The notes: generated by a model not told the origin, from the letters alone. A stretch of DNA of 64,000 nucleotides from Achromobacter sp. B7 (GCF_003600685.1 NZ_CP032084.1:3100001-3164000); one strand, 5' to 3'. Shown: positions 16,592 through 25,711, counted from the first letter of the stretch. Program-made: numbers and translations.

Positions 16592-16930
16592 CTAACGCGG
16601 TAACACTGGGCCGGGCGTCAATGGCCCAACGGGCGGCCCCGAGCGCGAGGGCATCGGCGGCAGTTTCGGTTGTGCCGGACCACTCCACGGCGGGTTGGCG
16701 GGCGTGGTGCGGGAGCCGGGTGGCGGGTAGCCGGTGCCGCCACAAGAGGTGCCCAGGCAGGATTGCCCGCTGCGGTTCGGATCAACCGTCTTCGGGCATG
16801 ACGTGCCCAGGCACGTGTCAGGCAAGGTGCGCGCGGAGGCGGGGGGTTGCGGGACGCTGGGCACGCCGTCCCACGCTGGCGCGGGGCCAGCCGCCAGCGC
16901 GAGGGACGCGGCCAGGATCAGGGCTTTCAT
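16592..16930 (-). CDS. Small secreted Pro/Cys-rich protein with duplicated CLGTSC motif
   Basis: This 112-residue protein has a signal peptide (MKALILAASLALAAGPAPA) followed by a Pro/Gly/Ser-rich mature part. Two copies of CLGTSC, 18 residues apart by start position, each follow a short polar stretch (DTCLGTSCPK and QSCLGTSCGG), so it could form two small disulfide knots. I do not recognise the family. The ATG has CTGGAG upstream and overlaps the TGA of a preceding 59-codon frame (ATGA at 16930-16927), suggesting translational coupling at the end of the garD operon. Its function is unknown. Confidence 0.65.
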   Translation of the reverse strand: MKALILAASLALAAGPAPAWDGVPSVPQPPASARTLPDTCLGTSCPKTVDPNRSGQSCLGTSCGGTGYPPPGSRTTPANPPWSGPAQPKLPPMPSRSGPPVGPLTPGPVLPR

Positions 16931-17106
16931 CGTGGCTCCAGAGGATGACGAATGCGGGGTAAGCCTGGCACGAGTGTGCGCCCATCCGCCCCGCCTTCGC
17001 AACCCGTGGGATCGGTGCGGTCCGTGCGGTGCGCGCAGTTCGCACCGCCCGCGCCAGCCCACAGCCAACCCGCGGCCAGCAAGCCAGCCAACAACCCGGC
17101 CAGCAC
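16927..17106 (-). CDS. Possible small membrane or secreted protein
   Basis: This 59-codon frame runs from a GTG at 17106 to a TGA at 16927. It starts VLAGLLAGLLAAGWLWAGAG, a strong hydrophobic leader or membrane segment, followed by a polar part with two Cys (ANCAHRTDRT and PTGCEGGADG). It begins 15 bp after the Bug receptor stop in the same frame, and its stop overlaps the next ATG. Those two facts favour a real, coupled gene, although no strong ribosome site precedes the GTG. It could instead be non-coding spacer. Confidence 0.4.
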   Translation of the reverse strand: MLAGLLAGLLAAGWLWAGAGGANCAHRTDRTDPTGCEGGADGRTLVPGLPRIRHPLEPR

Positions 17107-17121
17107 CCGCGCCCGCGCGGA

Positions 17122-18126
17122 TCAATCCAGCCGGATATCCGCGCTTTTCACGACCTTGGCCCAACGCGCGCGTTCGCTGTTGAAGAACTGCGTCAGCTCG
17201 GCCGGGTTGCGTGTCACGATCTCGGCGCCCTGCTCGTTCAATTGCGCCTTCACGTCGGGCTGGTTGACGATCTGGGCCAGCAGCACGGCCAGGCGTTCGG
17301 CTACCGGGTCCGTGGTGGTGACCGGCGCCATCACGCCTTGCCACGTGCCCGATTCAAAGCCCTTGACGCCCTGTTCGGAAATGGTCGGGATATCGGGCAC
17401 CAGCTGCATGCGTTCGCCCTTGGAAATGGCGATGGGGCGCAGCTTGCCGGCCTTGATGTGCGGCAATGTGGCCAGCAGGCCGTTCATGATGATCTGCGTC
17501 TGGCCCCCGATGGTGTCGGTGACCGCCTGCGAGCCGCCCTTGTACGGCACGTATTCCCACTGCGCGCCGGTGGCCTGCTGCACGGCCACGGCCGCCAGGT
17601 GCGGCGCGCTGCCAATCGCCGTCACGGCAAAATTCAGCCGCTGCTTCTTCGACAGGTCCACCAGTTCTTGAACCGTCTTGGCCGGCACGTCGGGATGCAC
17701 GGCCAGCACGTGCGGCGAATACGCCAGCATGCTGACGGCGCGCAGGTCCTTGGACGGGTCAAACGACAGCTTCGTGTATACGGACGGGCTGATTGCCAGC
17801 GCGCCCACATCGCACAACAACACGGTGTGGCCTTCGGCCGCCGATTGCACCACCAGGCCCGCGCCCAGGTTGCCGTTGGCGCCGGGCTTGTTTTCAACGA
17901 CCACCGTCTGCTTGAGCGCGTCGGACAGGCGCGGCGCCAGGATGCGCGCGATGATGTCCGACGAGCCCCCGGGCGGGTAAGGCACGATGATGCGCACCGG
18001 CCGCGTGGGCCAGTTCGCCGCATTGCCACCGGCGGATGCGCCGGCTTGCTGCGCCCATGCCGGCACCAGCGGCGACAGGCATAGCGCCGCGGCGCCGCCC
18101 AGGAAATGTCTCTTGCTTACGTCCAT
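17122..18126 (-). CDS. Bug-family tripartite tricarboxylate transporter receptor
   Basis: This 334-residue periplasmic solute-binding protein has a signal peptide (KRHFLGGAAALCLSPLVPAWAQ) followed by the Bug/TctC signature VRIIVPYPPGGSSDIIAR. The family motifs VVENKPGANGNLGAG and YVPYKGGSQAVTD are also present. Bug proteins are greatly expanded in Bordetella and Achromobacter and mostly bind carboxylates. No TctA/TctB membrane genes lie nearby. It is encoded with galactarate dehydratase and an aldonolactonase, so an aldarate or aldarolactone is a plausible ligand; that is inference from context. Confidence 0.93.
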   Translation of the reverse strand: MDVSKRHFLGGAAALCLSPLVPAWAQQAGASAGGNAANWPTRPVRIIVPYPPGGSSDIIARILAPRLSDALKQTVVVENKPGANGNLGAGLVVQSAAEGHTVLLCDVGALAISPSVYTKLSFDPSKDLRAVSMLAYSPHVLAVHPDVPAKTVQELVDLSKKQRLNFAVTAIGSAPHLAAVAVQQATGAQWEYVPYKGGSQAVTDTIGGQTQIIMNGLLATLPHIKAGKLRPIAISKGERMQLVPDIPTISEQGVKGFESGTWQGVMAPVTTTDPVAERLAVLLAQIVNQPDVKAQLNEQGAEIVTRNPAELTQFFNSERARWAKVVKSADIRLD

Positions 18127-18206
18127 GCTGTCTCCACACTGTTTGAGGTGTTCTGGGGTAATACCGGCGCGGCGCCCCGCCTGCGTCGCCGCGCACGAAA
18201 ATCAAA

Positions 18207-18248
18207 GTGGCCTGCGTTCAGTGGCCTGCGTTCAGTGGCCTGCGTTCA
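18207..18248. repeat. Three perfect 14-bp tandem repeats
   Basis: The unit GTGGCCTGCGTTCA occurs three times without mismatch, in the gap between the lactonase stop and the Bug receptor start. Confidence 0.95.
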
Positions 18249-18260
18249 GCCCATCTGCAC

Positions 18261-19310
18261 TCAGGCCGCCCCGCGCGTTTCCACGTAAAGCGCGTACAAC
18301 GAATGGCTGCTGGCCATGAACAGGCGGTTGCGCTTGGCGCCGCCAAAGCACAGGTTGGCGCAGCGTTCCGGCAGCCGGATGTGGCCGATAGGCTTGCCGG
18401 CGGGGTTGAACACCATCACGCCGTCCAGCTCTTCGGACTTGGCATTGGGCGCGCCATTGCTGCCCCAGCCGCACCACAGGTTGCCGTCTTCGTCGCACTT
18501 GATGCCGTCGATGGCGCCGGGGCCTTGCGCGTCGATATGCACGCGCTTGCCCGACAAGGCGCCGTCCGCGCCCACGTCATACGCCCACACCACGCGGTTC
18601 GGTTGATGGCGCGACTCGACCACATAAAGGATTTTTTCGTCGGGTGAAAAGCACAGGCCATTGGGGCCGGCCAGATCGTCCAGCGCGCGCGTCACACGGC
18701 CGTCGGCCGGGTCGATGCGGTAAACGCCATGCGGCAGTTCGGGCTTTCCCTTGTCACCTTCCCAATGCCCGCCGATACCGAACGGCGGGTCGGTGAACCA
18801 GATGGCGCCGTTGCGCTGGCAGACGATGTCGTTGGGGGAATTCAGGCGCTTGCCGTCATAGCCGTCGGCCAGCACGGTGATGGACCCGTCGTAGTCGGTG
18901 CGCGTGACCCGGCGCGTCAAGTGTTCGCAGGCCAGCAGACGCCCCTGGCGGTCACGCGCCAGCCCGTTGCTGAAATTGGCCGGTTGGCGAAACACGCTGA
19001 TCGCGCCCGTCGTTTCGTCCCAGCGCAGAATGCGGTCATTGGGAATGTCGGACACCAGCAGATAGCGGCCGTCGCCCACCCAGACGGGGCCTTCCAGCCA
19101 ACGGAAGCCGCTGGCCAGTTGCTCGACGCTGCTGCTGTAGATGCGGTATTTGGAAAACTCTGGGTCCAGGATGCGCACCGACGGGTCGGGGTAGCGCTGC
19201 TGCGGCGTGAAGTTGAACGACTGCGCCTGGGCCAGCGCGGCCGGTCCCAACGCCAATGCGGCGCCCAGCAGTCGACGGCGGCCGGGTTGGGCCAAGGGGG
19301 CATGCTCCAT
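18261..19310 (-). CDS. SMP-30/gluconolactonase-like lactonase, exported
   Basis: This 349-residue six-bladed propeller protein of the SMP-30/gluconolactonase/LRE family begins with a Tat-type leader (GRRRLLGAALALGPAALAQA), indicating periplasmic export in folded form. Conserved metal-ligand blocks are visible: FRWLEGPVWVGDG (Glu), LNSPNDIVCQRNGAIWFTD (Asn) and GPNGLCFSPDEKILYVVE (Asp). In this setting, between garD and a Bug receptor, it probably hydrolyses a glucaro- or galactarolactone to the free aldarate. It lies 79 bp after garD on the same strand. Confidence 0.88.
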   Translation of the reverse strand: MEHAPLAQPGRRRLLGAALALGPAALAQAQSFNFTPQQRYPDPSVRILDPEFSKYRIYSSSVEQLASGFRWLEGPVWVGDGRYLLVSDIPNDRILRWDETTGAISVFRQPANFSNGLARDRQGRLLACEHLTRRVTRTDYDGSITVLADGYDGKRLNSPNDIVCQRNGAIWFTDPPFGIGGHWEGDKGKPELPHGVYRIDPADGRVTRALDDLAGPNGLCFSPDEKILYVVESRHQPNRVVWAYDVGADGALSGKRVHIDAQGPGAIDGIKCDEDGNLWCGWGSNGAPNAKSEELDGVMVFNPAGKPIGHIRLPERCANLCFGGAKRNRLFMASSHSLYALYVETRGAA

Positions 19311-19389
19311 CGGTGTCTCCTCTTGTCGGTGTAGTGCGATGGCAATGCGGTCAGCGTAGGGTCCGGCCTGGACGCGGATCAGCGCCGCG

Positions 19390-20973
19390 TCAAGTCACCG
19401 GCCCAGGGTTGAACAACGCCAGGGCGTTGTGCAGCTTGAGTTTTTCGGCACAGGTCTGCTGGCGGCCACTGGCCACGTCCAGCATCAGGCGAAACAGTTC
19501 CCAGCCCACGTCTTCGATCGATGCCTGACCGGTGGCGATGCGCCCCGCGTTCACGTCCATCAGGTCGTGCCAGCGCCGCGCCAGGCTGTCGCGCGTGGCC
19601 ACCTTGATCACCGGCACTTGCGCCAGGCCGTAAGGCGTGCCGCGCCCGGTGGTGAAGATGTGCAGGTTCATGCCCGCGGCCAGTTGCAGCGTGCCGCAAA
19701 TGAAATCGCTGGCGGGCGTGGCGGCAAAGATCAGGCCCTTTTGCGTCAGCCGGTTGCCGGGCGACAACACGCCGTGGATCGGCGAGGAGCCCGACTTCAC
19801 GATCGACCCCATCGCTTTTTCCACGATGTTCGATAAGCCGCCCTTCTTGTTGCCCGGGCTGGTGTTGGCGCTGCGGTCCGCCATGCCGCGTTGCAGGTAG
19901 TCGTCGTACCAGGCCATCTCGCGCACCAGCGCGTCGGCCACTTCCGGCGTGGCGGCGCGCGCGGTCAGCTGGTCGATGCCGTCGCGCACTTCGGTGTTCT
20001 CGGAAAACATCACGGTGCCGCCCGCCCGCACCAGCAGGTCAGTGGCGAACCCCACGGCGGGGTTGGCCGTGACGCCCGAAAATGCGTCGCTTCCACCGCA
20101 CTGCACGCCCACCGTCAGGTCCGACACGGGGCAGGTTTCGCGGCGCCGCGCGTTCAGCTTTTGCAGATGGCGTTCGGCGGTGCGCATGATCAGGTCGATC
20201 ATCGACTGAAAGCCCACGTTCTCTTCGTCTTGCAAGACGATGGTGTCGACGCCTTCGACGTCATCACCGCTTTTGCCCATGCCCTCGCCCGCGCGGATCG
20301 GAATGGCGTTGGGGGCCAGCAAGCGTTCGGGTTGCAGCTTTTCGCACCCCAGGCTGACCACCATGGACGTGCCGCCAAAGTTCGGGTTGCGCGCAATGTT
20401 GTGCAGCGTGCGGATGGGGATGGCGGCGCCCGGCGCGTCAATGGCCACGCCGCAACCGTAGGTGTGTTCGATGCCCACCACGTCGTCCACGTTGGGATAG
20501 CGCGGCAGCAGTTCCTGGCGGATTCGCGCCACGGCGTGTTCGACCACGCCCTGCACGCATTGCACGGTGGTGCTGATGGCCAGGATGTTGCGCGTGCCCA
20601 CGGTGCCGTCGGCATTGCGATAGCCTTCGAACGTATAGCCTTCCAGCGGCGGCAACGGCGTCACGCGCGTGCCCACCGGCAGGTCTTCCAAGGTGCGCGC
20701 GGACGGCATGGTGGTCACGCGTTCGTTCACCCAGCTGCCGCGCGGCAAGGCCTTGGCCGCGTAACCGACCACCACGTTGTAGCGGACCACGGCATCGCCT
20801 TCGGCCAGATCGCGCAACGCGACCTTGTGGCCTTGCGGCACGGCGTCCACCAACTGCAATCCATCGGGCAACACCGTACCGGCGGGCAAGCCGCCTTCAT
20901 TGGCGACGATGGCCACGTTGTCATCCGCGTGTATCTTGATGAGCACGGGCGCCTGGGGTTGCGCAACCTGCAT
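19390..20973 (-). CDS. garD: Galactarate dehydratase
   Basis: This 527-residue protein of the UxaA/GarD family dehydrates meso-galactarate to 5-dehydro-4-deoxy-D-glucarate. The N-terminal SAF-like domain (about 1-100, with [20 protein letters not shown]) is followed by the catalytic part with [30 protein letters not shown] and [13 protein letters not shown]. Also present are [19 protein letters not shown], containing conserved Cys, and [18 protein letters not shown]. The length matches GarD rather than the shorter altronate dehydratase. The ATG is preceded by AAAAGGA. It is the first gene of a leftward operon with lactonase and Bug receptor, and diverges from kdgD across a 250-bp control region carrying GTTGTACGA elements. 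Confidence 0.93.
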   Translation of the reverse strand: MQVAQPQAPVLIKIHADDNVAIVANEGGLPAGTVLPDGLQLVDAVPQGHKVALRDLAEGDAVVRYNVVVGYAAKALPRGSWVNERVTTMPSARTLEDLPVGTRVTPLPPLEGYTFEGYRNADGTVGTRNILAISTTVQCVQGVVEHAVARIRQELLPRYPNVDDVVGIEHTYGCGVAIDAPGAAIPIRTLHNIARNPNFGGTSMVVSLGCEKLQPERLLAPNAIPIRAGEGMGKSGDDVEGVDTIVLQDEENVGFQSMIDLIMRTAERHLQKLNARRRETCPVSDLTVGVQCGGSDAFSGVTANPAVGFATDLLVRAGGTVMFSENTEVRDGIDQLTARAATPEVADALVREMAWYDDYLQRGMADRSANTSPGNKKGGLSNIVEKAMGSIVKSGSSPIHGVLSPGNRLTQKGLIFAATPASDFICGTLQLAAGMNLHIFTTGRGTPYGLAQVPVIKVATRDSLARRWHDLMDVNAGRIATGQASIEDVGWELFRLMLDVASGRQQTCAEKLKLHNALALFNPGPVT

Positions 20974-21023
20974 GAAAAGTCCTTTTGCATAGGGATGCAG
21001 GCAAATCCGGCATCCAAAACGTT

Positions 21024-21051
21024 ATCGTACAACCGTGAGAATATCCTTGAA
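21024..21051 (-). promoter_or_regulatory. garD promoter with overlapping GTTGTACGA operator
   Basis: On the minus strand, TTCAAG (21051-21046) and TACGAT (21029-21024) are separated by 16 bp and lie about 50-80 bp before the garD start. The -10 box is embedded in GGTTGTACGAT, the same element found at both kdgD promoters. A repressor bound there would block RNA polymerase. Confidence 0.6.
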
Positions 21052-21114
21052 CGCGGTCAAAAATAAATTTCGGGTTTCCCCTTGTCTACAAGTGAAACCA
21101 TAGAGCAGACGCCC

Positions 21115-21146
21115 TTGAAACGGGTGTAAACGTGTTGTACGATGAC
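21115..21146 (+). promoter_or_regulatory. kdgD-1 promoter with overlapping operator
   Basis: TTGAAA (21115-21120) and TACGAT (21138-21143) are spaced by 17 bp, a good sigma-70 promoter. The -10 lies inside GTTGTACGATGACTTAC, shared base for base over GTTGTACGATGAC with the promoter of the second kdgD copy. Confidence 0.68.
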
Positions 21147-21223
21147 TTACCTTTTCACCACCGCCCCCCTCGCGCCAAGCCCCCTCAAGCAGGCTGGGCG
21201 CGACCACACCGGACGATCGCGCT

Positions 21224-22138
21224 ATGACCACCCCGCAGGAACTCAAGGAAATTGTTTCGGAAGGTTTGCTGTCCTTCCCCGTGACGGACTTTGACCAGAA
21301 CGGCGATTTCAACGCCAAGACCTACGCCGCACGCCTGGAATGGCTGGCCCCGTATGGCGCCACCGCGCTGTTCGCCGCGGGCGGCACTGGCGAGTTCTTC
21401 TCCCTGGCGCCCCAGGAATATTCCGACGTCATCCGCACCGCCGTGCAGACCTGCGCCGGCAAGGTGCCGATCCTGGCCGGCGCCGGCGGCCCCACCCGCA
21501 CCGCCATCGCCTACGCACAAGAAGCCGAGCGCCAGGGCGCCAAGGGCATCCTGCTGCTGCCCCACTACCTGACCGAAGCCTCGCAAGACGGCATCGCCGC
21601 GCACGTGGAAGAGGTCTGCAAGTCCATCAAGATCGGCGTCATCGTCTACAACCGCGCGCAGTCCCGCCTGTCGGCCGACAGCCTGGAACGCCTGGCCGAA
21701 CGCTGCCCGAACCTGGTCGGTTTCAAGGACGGCATTGGTGACATCGAAGCCATGGTGCGCATCCGCCGCAAGATGGGCGACCGCTTTTCGTACCTGGGCG
21801 GCCTGCCCACGGCTGAAGTCTATGCCGCCGCCTACCGCGCGCTGGGCGTGCCGGTGTATTCGTCGGCCGTCTTCAACTTCGTGCCCAAGACCGCCATGGA
21901 TTTCTACCGCGCCATTGCTGCCGGGGACTCGGACACCACCAACCGCTTGCTGGATGATTTCTTTCTGCCGTACCTGGAAATCCGCAACCGCAAGGCCGGC
22001 TACGCCGTCAGCATCGTCAAGGCCGGCGCCAAGCTGGTCGGCCACGACGCCGGCCCGGTGCGCGCGCCGCTGACTGACCTGACCGGCGAAGAAATGGAAA
22101 TGCTTAACGCCCTGATCAAGAAGCTTGGCCCGCAGTAA
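21224..22138 (+). CDS. kdgD: 5-dehydro-4-deoxyglucarate dehydratase, copy 1
   Basis: This 304-residue class I aldolase-fold enzyme of the DapA/NAL superfamily converts 5-dehydro-4-deoxy-D-glucarate to 2-oxoglutarate semialdehyde with loss of CO2 and water. Family marks are [25 protein letters not shown], the Tyr of VIVYNRAQ and the Schiff-base Lys168 in GFKDGIGD. It is divergent from garD and is followed, after a hairpin terminator, by the aldehyde dehydrogenase that uses its product. A second copy at 36066-36980 differs by about 25 bases and one residue (Met to Leu near the C-terminus). The start codon has only a weak ribosome site. Confidence 0.95.
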   Translation: MTTPQELKEIVSEGLLSFPVTDFDQNGDFNAKTYAARLEWLAPYGATALFAAGGTGEFFSLAPQEYSDVIRTAVQTCAGKVPILAGAGGPTRTAIAYAQEAERQGAKGILLLPHYLTEASQDGIAAHVEEVCKSIKIGVIVYNRAQSRLSADSLERLAERCPNLVGFKDGIGDIEAMVRIRRKMGDRFSYLGGLPTAEVYAAAYRALGVPVYSSAVFNFVPKTAMDFYRAIAAGDSDTTNRLLDDFFLPYLEIRNRKAGYAVSIVKAGAKLVGHDAGPVRAPLTDLTGEEMEMLNALIKKLGPQ

Positions 22139-22161
22139 GCGGCCCGACTGAACTGCAATCA

Positions 22162-22188
22162 GCCCCCGGACTCGGGGGCGTTTTTTTC
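22162..22188 (+). terminator. Intrinsic terminator between kdgD-1 and the aldehyde dehydrogenase
   Basis: GCCCCCG (22162-22168) and CGGGGGC (22173-22179) form a stem with a 4-base loop, followed by GTTTTTTT. It ends only about a dozen bases before the next start codon, so it probably lowers rather than abolishes downstream expression. Confidence 0.8.
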
Positions 22189-22200
22189 GGAGAATTCATC

Positions 22201-23784
22201 ATGACACTGACCGGCCAAATGCTGATCGGCTCGACCGCCGTCCTGGGCGCGGGCGCCGCGCAATACGCCATCAACCCGGCCACGGGCGAACGCCTGGAAC
22301 CGGCCTTCCCCGCCGGCTCGTCCGACGACGTTGCGCGCGCCGCCGAACTGGCCCGCGCCGCCTTCGACACGTACCGTGCCGCCCCGCTGGAAACCCGCGC
22401 GCAGTTCCTGGAAAGCATCGCCGAAGGCATCCTGGCGCTGGGCGACGCACTGATTGAACGCACGCACCTGGAAACCGGCCTGCCCGTCGCCCGCCTGCAA
22501 GGCGAACGCGGCCGCACCGTGGGCCAGCTGCGCCTGTTTGCGCGGGTCGTGCGCGACGGCTACTTCCTGGACGCCACGATCGACCCCGCACAACCCGAAC
22601 GCCAGCCGCTGCCGCGCGCCGACCTGCGCCTGGCCAACGTGGCCTTGGGTCCCGTTGCCGTGTTCGGCGCCAGCAACTTCCCGCTGGCCTTCTCGGTGGC
22701 CGGCGGCGACACCGCGTCGGCGCTGGCCGCCGGCTGCCCCGTCATCGTCAAGGCGCACAACGCGCATCCCGGCGCCTCGGAAATGGTTGGCCGCGTGATC
22801 CAGGCCGCTGTCGCCAAGCACGGTTTGCCCGAAGGCACGTTCTCGTTGCTGTTTGGCGCCGGCAGCGAAATCGGCACCGCGCTGGTGTCGCACCCGGCCA
22901 TTGCCGCCGTGGGCTTCACGGGTTCGCGCCGTGGCGGCCTGGCGCTGGTTGCCGCCGCCAACGCCCGCCCCGTGCCGATTCCCGTGTACGCCGAAATGTC
23001 CAGCATCAACCCCGTGTTCCTGATGCCGGCCGCTTTGGAAGCGCGCGCCGAAGCCATCGCCAAGGGCTTCGTGGATTCGCTGGCCATGGGCGTGGGCCAG
23101 TTCTGCACCAACCCCGGCCTGGTCGTGGGCGTTGAAGGCCCGGCGCTGGACCGCTTCCGTAAAGCCGCCGCCGAGGCGGTCACCGCCAAGGGCGCGGCCA
23201 CCATGCTGACCCCGGGCATCTTCGCGGCCTACCAGGAAGGCGCCGATGCGCTGGCCAAGCACGCCAGCGTGGCCACCCTGGGCCGTGGCGAAGCGTCCAA
23301 GCCGGCCGCCAACGCGGCGGGCGCGGTGGTGTTCGGCACCGAAGCCGACCGCTTCCTGGCATCGCGCGAACTGGAAGCCGAAGTGTTCGGCCCGGCCTCG
23401 CTGGTGGTCGGCTGCCGCGACGTGGCCCAGATGACGGCCGTGGCCGAGCACCTGGAAGGTCAGTTGACCGCCACCCTGTTCGTGGACGATGCCGACGTGG
23501 CCCAGGCCAAGTCCTTGTTGCCCGTGCTGGAGCGCAAGGCCGGCCGCATCCTGGCCAACGGCTACCCGACCGGCGTCGAAGTCAGCCACGCCATGGTGCA
23601 CGGCGGCCCGTTCCCGGCCACGTCCAATCCGGCCTCGACGTCGGTGGGCGCCACGGCGATCCGCCGCTTCCTGCGTCCGGTCTGCTATCAGGACCTGCCC
23701 GACGCGCTGCTGCCCGACGGCGTCAAGCGCGCCAACCCCCTGTCGATCGCCCGCATGGTCGACGGCGTGCTGACGCCCGCTTGA
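22201..23784 (+). CDS. 2,5-dioxovalerate (alpha-ketoglutaric semialdehyde) dehydrogenase-type ALDH
   Basis: This 527-residue NAD(P)-dependent aldehyde dehydrogenase has cofactor and active-site features [24 protein letters not shown], catalytic Glu265 in YAEMSSINP and nucleophile Cys302 in [10 protein letters not shown]. The [17 protein letters not shown] block is typical of the alpha-ketoglutaric semialdehyde dehydrogenase branch. It would oxidise the KdgD product to 2-oxoglutarate, completing aldarate breakdown into the TCA cycle. GGAG lies nine bases before the ATG. A long hairpin at 23798-23835 follows the gene. Confidence 0.92.
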   Translation: MTLTGQMLIGSTAVLGAGAAQYAINPATGERLEPAFPAGSSDDVARAAELARAAFDTYRAAPLETRAQFLESIAEGILALGDALIERTHLETGLPVARLQGERGRTVGQLRLFARVVRDGYFLDATIDPAQPERQPLPRADLRLANVALGPVAVFGASNFPLAFSVAGGDTASALAAGCPVIVKAHNAHPGASEMVGRVIQAAVAKHGLPEGTFSLLFGAGSEIGTALVSHPAIAAVGFTGSRRGGLALVAAANARPVPIPVYAEMSSINPVFLMPAALEARAEAIAKGFVDSLAMGVGQFCTNPGLVVGVEGPALDRFRKAAAEAVTAKGAATMLTPGIFAAYQEGADALAKHASVATLGRGEASKPAANAAGAVVFGTEADRFLASRELEAEVFGPASLVVGCRDVAQMTAVAEHLEGQLTATLFVDDADVAQAKSLLPVLERKAGRILANGYPTGVEVSHAMVHGGPFPATSNPASTSVGATAIRRFLRPVCYQDLPDALLPDGVKRANPLSIARMVDGVLTPA

Positions 23785-23797
23785 GCTAGCGAAGAAC

Positions 23798-23835
23798 GGC
23801 AACCCGCGTCCGCGCAACGCGGGACGCGGGTTGCC
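23798..23835 (+). terminator. Strong GC hairpin after the aldehyde dehydrogenase
   Basis: GGCAACCCGCGTCC (23798-23811) pairs perfectly with GGACGCGGGTTGCC (23822-23835) around a 10-base loop. There is no T-run, so it may be a Rho-assisted terminator or mRNA-stabilising structure rather than a classical intrinsic one. Confidence 0.6.
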
Positions 23836-23898
23836 GGTGGTCCGGACCGGTGGTTTGGGCCGGTGGTTCGGGTCGGTGGTTCGGGCCGGTGCTTCGAG
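23834..23898. repeat. 13-bp tandem repeat
   Basis: Five 13-bp units follow the pattern CCGGTGGTTCGGG with a few substitutions. The array begins within the right arm of the preceding hairpin and lies between the aldehyde dehydrogenase and the sigma-factor gene. Confidence 0.88.
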
Positions 23899-24008
23899 TC
23901 GCCGGTCCGTGTTCCATCCTCGGGCCGTGACGCCCCCGCGCCACACTGGTTTTTGCCCGGGTTGCCAAGCCGCCCGGCGCCGCGCAATAATCTGCCCTCG
24001 GTAAATAA

Positions 24009-24027
24009 TTGATAAGTGTTCGCATTA
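24009..24027. promoter_or_regulatory. Putative Fur box upstream of the ECF sigma gene
   Basis: TTGATAAGTGTTCGCATTA resembles the Fur consensus GATAATGATAATCATTATC and the GATAA/TCGCATT type of box seen before iron-uptake sigma factors in related bacteria. It lies about 40 bp before the proposed start, in a local AT-rich patch. Iron repression of the sigma/anti-sigma/receptor set is inferred. Confidence 0.55.
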
Positions 24028-24065
24028 GCATTAATGCCAACACCTGTCGTGAGCGGGCGGGACCC

Positions 24066-24719
24066 TTGAGCGCTGCACCCCCTTTGTCCACGGACTTCGA
24101 ACACCTGTACGGCAACCATCATCACTGGTTGCTGGCCTGGGTGAACTGGCGCCTGGGCAACGCGGCGGATGCGGCCGACCTGGCGCACGACGCCTTTGTG
24201 CGCCTGTTGACCCGCCCCTGCCATTTCGACAGCCCCCAACAAGCACGCAGCTATCTGCGCAAGATGGCCAACGGCATGTGCGTGGATCTTTGGCGCCGCC
24301 GCAGCCTGGAACAAGCCTGGCTGGACGCGCTGGCCACCCAACCCGAACCCACCGTGTCGTCCGCCGAAGACCAGGCGATGGTCCTGGAAGCGCTGGGCGA
24401 AATCGACACGATGCTGCGCGAACTGCCGCCCAAGGTCGCGCACGCATTCGTCATGGCGGTGGCGTGCGAAATGACCGATAACGAGGTGGCGGCCACGCTG
24501 AACGTGTCGGCGCGCATGGTGCGCAAGTACGTGGCGCGCGCCATGCTGTGCTGCATGAAGCTGGAAGCGCGACTGGCCGCCGGGCTACCGGAGGAACGCG
24601 TTGCGGCTCCCGCCGCCGCACTGCCCGCGCTGCCCGCAACGCACGCAACGCCTGCACTGCCTGCAAAGCCTGCACTGCCTGCATTGTCGGCATCGCCCGT
24701 ATCGCCCGTATCGCCATGA
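24066..24719 (+). CDS. FecI-like ECF sigma factor with repeat-derived tail
   Basis: This is a 217-residue protein from a TTG at 24066 (LSAAPPLSTDFEHLYG). Region sigma-2 is FEHLYGNHHHWLLAWVNWRL and DAADLAHDAFVRLL; sigma-4 is LRELPPKVAHAFVMAVACEM and AATLNVSARMVRKYVARAM. This is the FecI group, controlling one outer-membrane receptor. The frame could start at a TTG at 24009, but that lies inside the Fur-like box. The last about 40 residues are Ala/Leu/Pro-rich (PALPAKPALPALSASPVSPVSP), encoded by short tandem repeats, and are probably not part of the fold. It overlaps fecR by ATGA. Confidence 0.85.
   Translation: MSAAPPLSTDFEHLYGNHHHWLLAWVNWRLGNAADAADLAHDAFVRLLTRPCHFDSPQQARSYLRKMANGMCVDLWRRRSLEQAWLDALATQPEPTVSSAEDQAMVLEALGEIDTMLRELPPKVAHAFVMAVACEMTDNEVAATLNVSARMVRKYVARAMLCCMKLEARLAAGLPEERVAAPAAALPALPATHATPALPAKPALPALSASPVSPVSP
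24620..24717. repeat. Degenerate 9-bp repeats coding for the sigma-factor tail
   Basis: Successive 9-bp blocks such as GCACTGCCT, GCAAAGCCT, GCATTGTCG and GTATCGCCC form the end of the sigma gene. They run right up to the overlapping start of the anti-sigma gene, so copy-number change keeps the frame. Confidence 0.75.
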
Positions 24720-25711
24720 CGGCCGTGACCGCTGTCGAACCGTCGCACCGCGTCATGGAAGAAGCCGCCGAGTGGTACGCGCGTCTGCGCACCGGGCAAG
24801 CGTCCGCCGCCGAGCAGCAGCAATGGCGGCAATGGATGGACCGGGGCGCCGAACAGCGGCAAGCGTGGAGCTACGTTGAACGTATCGACCGGCGTTTCAC
24901 CCCCTTGCAATCCAGCCCTGACCGTCACGCCGCCGTGACGGCATTTCGCCAGGCGCGCAGCGATGCGCCCCGTCGTCGCCGTCAGGTGGTGCTGGGTCTG
25001 GCCGGCGCGCTGGGGCTGTCGTGGATCGGCTGGACCGCATGGCGCCAGACGCCCTTGTCCGCGTTGGCCACGCTATGGGGCAACGAATACCAGGCCGGGG
25101 TGGGCGAAACCCGGCAGGTGACACTGGCCGACGGCACGACGGTCTGGATCAATGCGCTAAGCGCGTTCAATGTGGCGTACCGCAACACCGAACGCCGCCT
25201 GCAACTGGTGGCAGGCGAAATTCTGATCGATACCGCCCAGGACCCGCTGCGGCCGTTCTTCGTGGAAACAGGCCAAGGCCGCGTGCAAGCCCTGGGCACG
25301 CGCTTTTCGGTCAGTCAGGGCGATGCGCGCACGCTGGTCGCGGTGTATGACGGCGCGGTGCGCGTAAACCTGTTGCGCTCGGACGCCAGCGAGGTCGTGA
25401 ACGCGGGCCAGCAGGCGCGCTTTACCGCTGACGCTTTGCAGCCTTTGATGCCGGCCGACCCCGCCCGTGAAAGCTGGCGCCGGGGCTTGCTGCTGGCCAA
25501 TGGCACGCCGCTGTCCGACGTGGTGGCCGAACTGCGCCGCTACCACCCGGGGCACCTGGGCTTGTCGCCCGAGCTGGGCCGCCTGCCCGTCTTCGGCAGC
25601 TATCCGCTTACCGATGTGGACCGCGCGCTGGCCATGCTGGCCTCGGTGCTGCCCATCCGCCTGCAACGCCCCTTGCCTTGGTGGATCAGCATCGAAGCAC
25701 GCGACGCCTGA
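24716..25711 (+). CDS. FecR-like anti-sigma factor
   Basis: This is a 331-residue protein. The N-terminal cytoplasmic DUF4880-like part (EEAAEWYARLRTGQASAAEQQQWRQWM) is followed by one membrane segment (VVLGLAGALGLSWIGWTAW, about residues 85-105). The periplasmic FecR domain then shows GETRQVTLADGTTVWINALSAFNVAY, RPFFVETGQGRVQALGTRFSV and GAVRVNL. It would hold the ECF sigma until the siderophore-loaded receptor signals through its STN domain. The ATG overlaps the stop of the sigma gene (24716-24719). It is followed by a 270-bp gap with a 12-bp repeat before the receptor gene. Confidence 0.92.
   Translation: MTAVTAVEPSHRVMEEAAEWYARLRTGQASAAEQQQWRQWMDRGAEQRQAWSYVERIDRRFTPLQSSPDRHAAVTAFRQARSDAPRRRRQVVLGLAGALGLSWIGWTAWRQTPLSALATLWGNEYQAGVGETRQVTLADGTTVWINALSAFNVAYRNTERRLQLVAGEILIDTAQDPLRPFFVETGQGRVQALGTRFSVSQGDARTLVAVYDGAVRVNLLRSDASEVVNAGQQARFTADALQPLMPADPARESWRRGLLLANGTPLSDVVAELRRYHPGHLGLSPELGRLPVFGSYPLTDVDRALAMLASVLPIRLQRPLPWWISIEARDA

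Noticed and set aside
21082..21091. TTGTCTACAA considered as an additional GntR site
   Set aside because: The spacing between half-sites differs from the other elements by one base, so I left it out of the set.
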